Shown here one piece after another: positions 1 to 12,500 of a stretch of DNA of 64,000 bases. Source of the DNA: Owenia fusiformis. Lineage: Eukaryota; Annelida; Polychaeta; Sabellida; Oweniidae. The translations under genes were made by a program, and so were the position numbers. Positions within the stretch are counted from its first letter, which is position 1. Each line of letters starts with the position of its first letter. The DNA lies in contig CAIIXF020000007.1 of assembly GCA_903813345.2 (NCBI GenBank), positions 1,181,730 to 1,245,729 on the forward strand, read 5' to 3'. The notes below the pieces were generated by a model. That model was not told where the DNA came from. It saw nothing but the letters and a program-made list of their open reading frames with translations, and did not search any database.

Positions 1-577
1 ATTTGCAAAACATTAAAAAATGTGTTAAAATGCATTTATTTGTTTGCACATTTATTAATGATTCTGTATTTGTATATTTAATTTTATCAGAATAGAACTA
101 TTTAAAGTTGACAAAAACACTTAGATAGCATCTAATAATGTCTTCAAAAAATTATCAGGGGACTCACTATACCCCAGGACCATCCAAGATCAGACATCCC
201 CACTTGGGCGTACCAACTCAAAATAATAGCCCTACAGCCATGTATAAGTTGATGATTTATTAAAGCAGCGCGGCAAAGAGTAGACATTTATATAATATAC
301 GACATGTAGCATGTTGGAATCAAGATTTTCCAAAAATATATGAAACAACCATATTCTTTGTATCTCAAAAATTATTAAAAATGCAGAAATATCCGTATTC
401 ATTGGAATTGAAAAAATTTTTGATTAAAAAAAATTCTGGACTTCCTAGAAAATAGATGGATGTTTTAGCAAAAAATTCGCGTCCAGTCTGGTCTTCAATG
501 GCCCTTATTATATAAATAGCGTTTTTGAGAAGAATGTTCCCCAACAAGACTAGCAAAAACTTTCCCCTTCTTTGTAG
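1..577. other. Intron or upstream DNA of the ankyrin-repeat gene, no exon seen
   Basis: AT-rich sequence left of the first recognisable ankyrin exon. It ends in a good splice acceptor (pyrimidine-rich tract, tag at 575-577). I see no coding stretch or clear repeat here. Confidence 0.5.
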
Positions 578-3500
578 GTCTAAGTCAAATGTCTTTCCTG
601 AGATGCCTAGCGAGGATCCAAGATGCTGACATTGAGCTCCAAAATGCAAAGGGAATGACCGCGCTGATGATAGCCTCTGAGATGGGTGATGCTGTACTAG
701 TTGATGTCTTGTTGTGCCTCATTGGGTCCAACCCTAACACCCCTAACCGTTCTAATGGTTGGACAGCACTCCATTACTCTGCTAGAGAAAATCAGATTGA
801 TGTGGCAAAGTGAGTTGAGTGCATTAAGAACAGCCCCTAAAAATGTCTGAAACTAGAATTTGAAGATAATAAGATAATTCTAACTTGTTTTCCCCTTGGC
901 CTTTGACATCTTTGCACCAAAATTAACATTGCAAAGATGATTTGATCACTACATGTACACAGATGTTTAGAGTTAGACACTCATGGGATTGCATTTAAGT
1001 TTATAAATGTTATTTTTTAGATCTAATTACTACACCAAGAAGAAAATATCAATTCATTTTTTTGATTAAGATAAAATACATTTGTTACGCTATCTAATGC
1101 TATGAAACATGAGGCCATATGAAATGGGAGCTACGATATATTTATTTATGAAATAATGTTCCAAACTTTGAACCATGTAACACATGAGTCATTGATATTT
1201 TGCAATTACATTGTATAATATTCGGTGATGCAACCTGCCATTTTATAGCACAAATTATATTATTTATAGTTGTTTGACAAAACGTGGTGCTGATTTTAAT
1301 TTGGAAGACTTTGAAGGCCGAAGAGCTGATGATATTGCTAAGCAATATAATGTCCAAGACTGCAGGGAGGTCATTGAGGCACAGAGGGTGTTACGTATTG
1401 AGAGTCTCAGTCAACAAGTACAACAGGTCTGTAGATTATCTTTGCCACTAGTTGCTCCGTTATATGTAAAGCTAATCCACACTAAAGTCACAATTTTAGT
1501 GAGATAAGTCTATAATTGTTCCATCGAATGAAGTTCAGAGGGATATAGGGAATGCCTCTGTCTGTACATAACTCAAACACTGGTTTTGTTCATATTCTGT
1601 ACACCTATGCGCTATGGGGGTAGAAGTTCTGCTCGAAAGCCGATTTTTGAAATTGCGACTCATTTAAAAATGGCAGCCATTTTAGAGCTGACATTACAGT
1701 TATTTAGGTGCAATGTATAAAACTGTAATAGTAATATGTTTTAAATGTAAAAAGTAATATTGAGCATGAAAGCTAGAAATTAAGATATTTAAGAAATACA
1801 TGGCAGTCTTCTTGAAAATTTTAATGTATGTTATTTTACGATTTTTGCTAATAACTGAAAAAACAGAAGACTTTTGTAAAAATGGCAGCCACAGCTTTTT
1901 GATGGGATTTGCTACACTTTGGCATTGCTGTTTATCATATCTAGTTATCACTCTTCCTTGATATTGTTAACTTCACGGAAGCAGAGTATTTGCAAAATGA
2001 CATATCCATTTGACCAGGTCTCCTATAGCCTAATAAAGCATAAAATATCTCAATATCTGGACTGCAATCATTATTATAGAATAAAAACATATCGACAATA
2101 TCACAATGTTTCTATTCATTAGAACTGGATTAAATATACTCATAGAGTAGTTTACTTAATAACATTAGCTCGAGCATTATATTTTTGTAAGAATGCAAAA
2201 AGAACATTTTGTATCTTGATAATTTCCATACATGTTTAATACAAAAAATCATTAATCTGATGAAATATTTATTTTTCTACAGGGTGAACTTACCTCAACT
2301 AGTCTTAGGGTGACAGATCTTTTCAATGTAGACAGGGAGGGAAACACATTGATCATGGCAGCTGCCACACATAATCAGTGTGACAATCTGGAGCTCCTAA
2401 TACAAAGGGAAGCTAGTCCAATTGATGCTCAACATGAACGAGTAAGTTATTAGGGCTATTATAGGTTGGGGTATATCCCCAATTTGCATTAAAGTGTGCA
2501 CCAAAGTTTAAAACTGCGCAGGCGCAGCGCTCTCGCTAACCTATATAATATAAAGAGATTACAAGGTACAGGCTTCAGAGGTAAGTAAGGAAGGTGAACA
2601 ATCTTCGTCCCATGTTGATTTCCCGTATTATCGTAAACAGGCATGCTGTTTGTACACGCAAGTACATGCATGAAGGCCTAATATTGATATTGTATTGATA
2701 TTGCTTGCATACCTAAATAAAAGTAAACTCTTCTAATCCCCTAATCTAAACACGGCGGTATACGTAGTCCGATTTATCGGAGACTTTAAAAACTTGTTCA
2801 AACAGTTCAAACAGTGTTGTTTAGCTTACTATTCCGATTTTCATTTTCTGTGCAGCACTGTTTCACAAACGGCACTGGGCAGCACTGTTTGAAATTGGCA
2901 CTGGGAAAAAAAATGTTAGGATATCTTTTGTCAAACTTTCTCAATTTGGCATTTTGTAAGATAATGAGTTTTTCCAATGTGATATAAGCTAGTGTTTACA
3001 TTGTTTATATATACAAATTTTGTATTTTAGACGGGTAGAACAGCACTGACGATGGCAGCCATGTTAGGCCATGAGGAAGCTGTACGACTTCTTTTAAAGT
3101 AAGACCTTCTTTTTCAGTATAAATTAATATCATTTTTTGTCATGACAATTGCTCAGCACTGTAATGTTATAGCATACTAACTCTTAATCAGATATACTAT
3201 TGCGTGTTCCATACTCTATACCCTCTATAATCTCAGAAGCAAGCTTTATTCAAAGACGGACTCAAAATGCAGAACAGCATTCACAATTTTGATGTTCAGA
3301 AATATTTTCTGATCAAGGGATTAAGAAATTATTTACAAAAAAGTTGAACATAAAAAAATGAAAACAAGAATCTTGGGAGTCAAAAATATTTCACATATGA
3401 CTTTGTATTGCCACCTAAAACATTTTTCACACATAATCATCAACTTGGAAGATGTTAACTTGCTTGCATGCAGAAAAACAACCACTAAAAATCAATTCAG

Positions 3501-6500
3501 ACCATCCATATATGAACCACCATATCAGAAAAATTCTGAAGGTTATTTAGCCAATAGAGGCTTTGCTAATCTTCAGATTGGTCCAATTTTAAATATTGCT
3601 TTCCATTTTAATCCCCAGCACATCCTCAATTCTAGCCAGCATGTAAAAGTGAATAAATGTGTGCATGTGCATGTATATTTAAGGTATGATGCTAATCCAT
3701 CCATTAGGGATATAGATGGCTACCTTTCCCTCCACTATGCAGTACAGCATGGGCACTGTGAGACTGTTAGAGCCATACTGAAATATCCCAGGGCTTTCAT
3801 GGTACAGTATTTATAATGTCAATTATGAAACATGTTCATTTCACATGATATTGAAACTTGTTTTCATGTTGTTACAATTCAATATTTCAAGTCATTCATT
3901 TGAGTTATTTATTATCCCACCAAACAAAGTTCAGTAGGGATATAGAGAAGTCGTTTGTCCATCCGTTCTGTAGTCCATGCATTTGTCTGTCTGCTAACCA
4001 ACTGGTTGAGTTCCACCTTTTTAGGCAAATTTCTTGTCGGCATAGGACAATTGCTGAAAAAGAAATCTTCTTCAGTAGTGTTTCTCAATTCAGATTTCCT
4101 TTCCTTCCTCAAATACCAGTCATCAGATTTGTTTTAAATATAGGCTGATGCCTTTTAACTGAGCATAGATTCTCTCTCTACGTTAGAAGGAATTCCTCAT
4201 ATGATAAAGAGTATGTCATGGTCATTGGAGTAGATTTTGACAAAAAGATACAGTCCTACTTCCTGGTAATCATGTAAAAAATAACAAGTGAACTGATAAA
4301 ATATGTTTTGTTAAGTAGGATTCACTATTCTGAGGAGTTGCAGGCTCTTTAACTTAACTACATGAAATGAACACTCAGCAAGGTTTACATTTTTTACATA
4401 AGTTGACACGTTTTGCGGTTGATCATGTACAGTAATAACATTCAGGGATATATAAGTCCAAATGAATCTTTGACTCATTGTTTAGTTTGTCTTTTGAAAT
4501 TGATGCTTACTTTAAGAGATGTTAAAAGACCAGGACAAAAAATCATGATTTAATCTTGAGTCTTCTCATTCAAATTATATGCCCTGTTATTTGGCATATT
4601 TGGAGGTTGTCCCAGTATCCTTCGGATTTGTGTCTAATGTTATCAGATTATTTGGTCGAATCTTTTGTCTGTTGACATACGTATATTTATTTTGATACAT
4701 GGATCTATCTATCATGATATGAGAGGCTATTTGTCATGATAAAAGAGTGCAAACATGTATTTATCAAAACTTGAGGATACTGACATGAAAAGATGTACAT
4801 TGATAAAAATGTTAAACATGCTGATACATGTACTTGCATTATGTACATCCTACGGAAATTAGCACTTAAATCTATAAAACATCACTTCTCCTGTATCTTC
4901 AACAAGATGTGAAGAAACTTCTTTAATTTTTTTACATTTCTTGCAGGGTCTTGCAACAAGTTTGAGATTAACAAATGACCTAGTGATGCAATCCCTTATA
5001 AAAGATGCCATAAATCGACGCCAAGTTGAGATTGTAAACCCAGAACTTTTTGAATGTGCCTTAACAGGAAATGCTCAACAATTATTTTGTGTACTTGAAG
5101 AAGGCGACAGCGTAAATCCATCTGTAAGTAAATCCTAAAATGGCTCAGTTTCTAACTCTCATCCAAAAAGTGCAAATTCTCAGACAATTTATTAATCATT
5201 GATCGACTTGTACACTGTACAGTAAGTGCCATGTCAAGTTCTAAATTGAATAAGGTATAATATTAATGCACCATTTCACATCTTTAAAGGCAAGTAATTC
5301 CTTCAATTGTTTTTTTTCAAGTAGTAATATTTACAGGAAAGATTTGCTGATCTTGATACTGGTAGTTATCACAGATACTTTGGGTTGGCTTCACAGAATA
5401 TAATTGAAAGCAAAAGATGAATGAAATAAAACAGTTTTTTTGTATCAATGTATATATTTAATTTGAATTCTTCTTTGTTAATCACAGAGTGGGGTTGGAG
5501 ACTGGCCTTTATACCTAGCAGCTGAAAATGGCCACATTGACGTCATTAAACTTCTGTATGAAAAAGGTGGCGATGTTCGACGCCAGCACCCTAACACACG
5601 CAACACTCTCCTGCATGTTGCAAGCTCTCGAGGACATTTAGCTGTTGTGAAATACCTGGTGCAATTCTGTAAACAAAATGGCTACAACACTCCATCTGTG
5701 AATGGCCCCTCACACTATCGGGAGCTTCACATAAATGTATTGAACAATCAAGGCAAAACTGCATTACAGTTAGCAGCTGAGAAGGGTATGTACAACTATA
5801 TTAGATTACATCAACTTGATAGACCAGGAACTTACTTAATGATAACATTACATAACACTATGAAGCCTCAATTTGTTCAGCATTAAGCCAGAATCTTACA
5901 TTAGTTTCCCCCAAATGAAGTACTAGAATAAACATGACATGAAATGAAATGAGCCTTAAATATAATCTAAAATTGAAATAGTACTCTGACTATATTATTT
6001 GCTAGATTTGACACTACCTTCAATTATAGAATAAATATATGGATGAATATTTATAAAACTCAGAGCTGGCACAAGTGTGGTTGATAATGAAGGGATTCTC
6101 TTCTTAGCTCTAACTTTACAGACATCACATATGTTTTACCTAATGAAATGTTGCTCTGTCTTTTAAGGCTACAGTAAGATAGTGAAGGAGTTGCTAAACC
6201 ATGGTGCAACTACAGTTATCTTAGGTCCAGATGGTCAGTTATTCTCCTGTATGGTCTACCAAGGCATACAAGTCCTCATTGAGACACACAGGGAAAAGCA
6301 TACCACTGAAATCATGAATTGTATACAAGATACGAAAGCTAGGAAAAGTTTCTCCCAACTGAAAAAGATATGGCAGGTACTAAATACTTTGTATGCTTCT
6401 GCCCCGCCTATTGTATATTTTCATATGTTTATTGTGAATAGATTATTCAACAATTTAAAGCAAATGCTCACATAACAATGAATTCTGTAAAATTACAATG

Positions 6501-9500
6501 TAAATTAATGAAGATTTTGAATCAGGGAAAATGATACAATTGTTTTTGATCGTTGGCTAAATTGTTCATGTGAGTCACTCTTATGATCTTTTACCCCTCT
6601 AGCCAAGGTTTGATCATAATCTACGAGACAAATCAGGTGATTCTCCTCTCATGGTATCCTGCTCAGCAGCTCGTCTTGATATCCTCAAATTCCTGCTTGA
6701 GTCTGCTGTCTATGATATAGAGGGCACCACTGCTGACTCAAGCTATGACGGCTATGTTGATGACTCTGATAATGATTCTGGCGTTTTAGAGATTACAAGA
6801 TCACAGAAGTTCACAAGGGAACCGAAGGGTAAGTAGGTGATCACACGAAGTTTAAAGTGCCCGATAAAGTATAAAATGCGCATGCGTCCAGGTGTTGATA
6901 AACTATAAATAGCGAAAACCCAGGGTTTGTCACCACAAGGTAAGCCAGGACGTGTTGAGAGAACAGCTAGTGTTGATATTGAATTTATATGTAGCCAGAT
7001 AAGTTTCCTTATTGAAATTACATATGGTTATTAGCAATACTTTGGAGGTGCTAAATAATAAAATATTTAGAGTATATATGAGAGAAATTGGTCATTTCGA
7101 ACCTGTTGAAAAGTTTGTGGCTCTCGGCTACACCGGGGAATTTACTTCCATGAGTACACACATAAATGTAGGGTTCCCCAAGAGGTACGCGACAAGGTGA
7201 CCTGGCATCAAATGTGCGACTAAATGCTACTATCGAGTACGAATACGACAATAAGTTATTGCATGCGACAATTCCGAGCCTTCATCTCACTGAAGTATTT
7301 TGAAGTGAAAATAGGATTTTTGTTTTCATACATGGATTCAGATGAACGTAACTTTATTCTGACAACTAATCAAAACTGAACAAAATTGATTGTACGTAAC
7401 AGACAATTTATTGTTTTACAATGTTTTGATTGGCTAAACGAATGAAACCAACAAATTATGACATGTAAAATGACAATTTTGAAATGTAAAATTTAAAAGT
7501 GACAAACACAACCTCCCTATCCACTCTTTGGGAGCCCTGGTAAATTAGTAATATGTACATGCAGCAGTGGTAGTGTGCAGCTTATTATCACACTACGCTT
7601 TGTATTCTAAAGCCTGTTGTTTGTAATAACACTGTTCACTCAACGTATGTTTTGTGTGTGGGCAGTCAACGATAATAATTGTTTTATCCCGGTTATATGA
7701 CCTCGGCAATTATAACAAAACCGTACTAAACGAAAAAACGCAAATAAGAGAAAGCTTTCACACACATATAAAAAATGAACTAGTCTAATCCGCCAGTATA
7801 AACTCTGTGCTATACGTAGCCGGGCCAGGCGCACACTTTAAAGAGATGTAACACAAAATGTTTGCAGGGTTCAGGACTAAGGTTAAAAGCATGATTGCCC
7901 CAATTGCACATATGCATTCAGTCCATATATAATAAGCAACCAATTTCTTGCAACCAAGTCTTTTTCCATTAGTTAAAAGTGAATGTCATTGGCAGTCAGG
8001 CAGGTGTGAATTTGGAACCCTCAATGTTTGTTAATTGTTATGAAAGATTAGTACATCATGTGAAATTTCATGGAAAATCTTGTTTGAAATATACAACCAT
8101 ATGTGTTATACAGGTGTCCACGATGATGTCTCAATGCCTGAAGTGGCCAGTGACCAGGAACCTGTACCCAGTGCCCACTATACATTTCCATTCTCCAAGC
8201 GCAGAGGACCACCAGAGTCGCCCACTAGGGAAAAACAGTTCTCTATAGCCAGTGCACAGTCATCTGCTCCTCCAAGGTCTATGCCAGGAGATAATTTCAA
8301 GTGAGTTAAGAACTGGAAAATAAAAGTATAATATAATAGCAAATGTCATGATATTTTCAGTCAACTGGTCATAGATTTGTTAGTATTAAGTTTAAGATAT
8401 AACAAAAATCCCAATTCTGAAAATGGAATTTTGAATTTTATGAACACATTTTTGTGTTTTGAGAACCCATACCAGGTCGTTCAATAAGTTCACGGGAAAA
8501 TGCTCTCATTTCAATGATTTTTGATATTTTCTAATGAAATTTTTACAAAGTATAAAAGATATTTCATGAGAATATATAAAAAATCTTCGAAATGAGAGCA
8601 TTTTTCTGTGAACTTATTGAACGACCCAGTACATTACCTCCTAAGACATATGCCCTTCATTCTAATATTTCTTTATTTTTTTAGTATTAAGTTTAAGATA
8701 TAACAAAAATCCCAATTCTGAAAATGGAATTTTGAATTTTATGAACACATTTTTGTGTTTTGAGAACCCATACCAGGTCGTTCAATAAGTTCACCGAAAA
8801 ATGTTTCATAAGAAAATATCAGAAAAATTCGAAATGAGAGCATTTTTCCGCGAACTTATTGTACGTCACCTCCTAAGACCTATGCCCTTCAAATCTTGAG
8901 TCTTAATTTTAACTTCTAATATTTCTTTATATTTTTAGAACAGCCAAAAGAAGATTATTTGAACAAACAAAGCAAACAAACAATTCTGAGGGAGACCTGA
9001 AGCAATTAGAGGCCTCATCAAGTACAAATATGTTGAACAGTATATCAACAATGTTTGATGACATCACTAAACAGAGGGCAGGTGTATTTACTTCAGGTAT
9101 ATACTCATATTTGAAATACAACCAATTCTGATATCTGGAATTTCAGAATTTTCACATTCTGGATTAATGCTTGCGAATGGATTGAATGTGAGTGCAATGT
9201 CATTTTGAAGTATTTAACCTGATGCAATCCCTGACTCTTTCACTTTATTACATCCGTAACCTATTATTGATGAAACTAAAGTATTAGTTACTGTTACTGT
9301 AATTGGTGAAATATATGGGCCTTAAAATGTGTTAATACTTACTGCAGCACTGCTGGTTAATGTGTTCATATGTCGCCACATTATATGTCACCACAAACAT
9401 CTACAGGGTGTCCCGAAAGTATGGGGCCCCCCCTAGGCAGACATATACCAGTGTCGTCATAGTATGTGTCATATATCATTTTAAAGCTTATCCAAAGTTA

Positions 9501-12500
9501 CATAGATTCGCCAAGTATCATGGTTCAACTCTCAAATGTGAAAAAATTACAGGCATTTCAAAATTTAGTGTTTGATCAAAATTAAGTTCAATTTTACACC
9601 AAATCACTAGTCAATGTGTCCTCCCGGGCCATCTTAACTGCAGCAATTCTTTTCGGGTCAGATGGATATTGAGTTGGAAAAAGAGAACGATGGGGGTAGA
9701 AACTCTAGGGAAACTCTTCTAAAGTGCCTTAACAGGTTTTAAGAGGGTTATAAAATTTCACACCCCTATTTAAAGGGCTTTTAAGGTCATATCTGAAAAT
9801 AATTGCTGCTGTTAACATGGCCAAGGGGGGACTCATTGACTAGTAATGTCGTGTAGAATTGAACTTTATTTTGACAAAACACTAACTTTTAAAATGAGTG
9901 TAACTTTTTCCCATTTGGGAGTGAAACCATGATACTTGGCAAATCAATGTAACTTTGGATAAGCTTTAAAATGATATATGACACATACTATGAGGACACT
10001 GGAATATGTCTACCTAGGGGGGGCCCCATACTTTCGGGACACCCTGTATTTATCCACCATTCATTGTCTACAGTGTGCATTGTCTGTAACAAATTGTTAT
10101 ACTTGAAGCAAATTGTTACACTAAGTAATTTGCAATTGCATGTTTATGGTGACATTTTGTCATTTTAATGCCTCGATTAATCGTGTTCCAGATAAGATGG
10201 TGAGTCATGTGTGTGCTGTGAATGCCAAGGATGGGGCAACTGCTCTCCATAGAACCATCCAGAGTGGAGATCATTATCAGATCATCCTCCTGTTAGTAGA
10301 ATGTGACCAGACATGTGTCAACATACAAGATGATCATGGTCTTAGCCCCATACATCTGGCATGCAAACTGGGCAGGAGGAAAATTGTTGAAAAATTGACA
10401 GTATGCATAAAATTGTTTGTTATTCTTATGTTATAAATAAAACGGAGTTCCATTGCCTCACTTTTCCACTCACTTTTCCACTCACTTTTCCACTCACTGA
10501 ATCGAAACTTTTCCAGAGAGTTTTTGCGAAAGAATTGAGCCGTTTCAATTATATCAATTGTTGTTTCTTTTATGTTTGATAATTTCTGCTTAGTTCATTC
10601 ACATGTTGGTATCCAAAAAAGGAAGGCAAATCTAGTATGATGGACTATACCATATTACACACGTATTTGTGTAGTGAAATCCTGTTATATGTAGTATCTG
10701 AAGTAACACATCCATTTCATAAGGGGCTATAATTCTTGATGTAAGTTGTATGTATTATCCAACACACTTGTATTGCAGGCAATGCCTTATGTAGATCTGA
10801 ACAGTCGCACATTGGATGGTAAACTACCTGAGGAGATGACAACAAATAAGCTGTTTATTAAACTCATTACTGACTCAAGACTTCAACATCCATATAAGTA
10901 AGTTGATTAAGTTTTATTATTGAATATTAATTTGACACAGATGGCCAATTATATATTTATTTTTTTAATTTAACAAAACTTTCTATTTATTTTTTATTAA
11001 TTGTTTATTTTATATATTCAGTGTGTTATTTATGTGTTACATTTTTATTATGTCACCACCAGAAGTGGTGACATATTGTTATAATAATCTCCAACTTTTT
11101 TGCGTATGACAAATAGTGACATTTTGCATGTTATTGCCTTGTACAGTTATTTTACAAGTTATGAAGTTATTTCTTAGTGGTAAATAAGGCTCATACAATT
11201 TCAATGTCAAGCTGTTCCTGTTTTTTGAGACAGCAACATTAATGTACATGATTTTCATCAGGCATGTTAGGATGACGAAATAACACACCAGAGATGAATA
11301 AAATTGTAGATATTGATCAAGATTAGATGAGACAAAAGTACTTCTACTGGATTAACAGTGTTAATCAGTTCCAAAATGAAAATGACTTCAGACAATATCC
11401 AAAAATTTAAACTTATCATTATTTATGTGGTCATGATCATCCCCAGAGTTTCAGACACGAGATATAAAACCAACATCAATCACTAAATATTTTCTTACAT
11501 TGTTATCTGTCGAATATTTGAAGTGGATGACTTACGAGGGGTGATCCAAAAGTCTTGGACGCCCCGCTCTAACTTTGCTATTTTCTAATATAATTGCATG
11601 AAACTTTCAGATAATAAAGATCAACATCTTAACAACTTTGTGTATAAGTTTCAACAGAAAATAATTTATTTTAGCTTTTTGGTAAGTATTTTTTAACACT
11701 GGGTCCCTGCCACCCGGAACGGTATTTGAATATAGCAAATCGAGTCACAACTGTTATAATATGGCAAATACTTTAGGTGCAGGTGCACAACCTAACACCA
11801 GTCATGATATGAGAGAATTTCCGATTTTCAATCTCAGTGTCATCTGCCATCATCATCTTCACATATTAAGACCTACTTTTCAACATATTTTTCATGAATT
11901 TGAACACATCTTTCATACCGCTTTACCAATGAATGGAAGACATTTATGAAATCGCCATTCCTTATGTGATACAAATGGTGCTGGAGTGCCACTCTAAACC
12001 TCATACAATGAATAAAAAAACATTTTTTCAACCCCCCTTCTAACTTGGAGAAAAGGAAGACAATCACACAGAGCCATATCTAGACTGTATCGTGCATATA
12101 GTAGCTGCTAAAGGTCAATAATAGAATAGAATACCTTGTAGTATTCTTTGTTCCAGTTTTATTTCTTTCATGTTCTGCATTTCAGCAGCCATTTTGGTCA
12201 AAAAGGATACCAGAATGAGGGTTGCTTGTCTGATGTCATTTTCTTAGAATTTGACATACAGTAAAACCTGTCTTATCCGAACACCCACGGGACCAGCCAA
12301 AAGCGTTCAAATTGGCAGGTGTTCAAATTTCGAGGATTTTGTTGGTCTTTGTTGGTCGGGGGGGGGGGATTTTCATTGTTCAGTCCACTATATTGAACAC
12401 TTAATACTAAGTCAGAAAACAATAAATGTTGTTGATGAGTTAATTCTATAATAGTCATATAGCCTATATGCTATGTTTTATTTATATTTTGAACAATATC

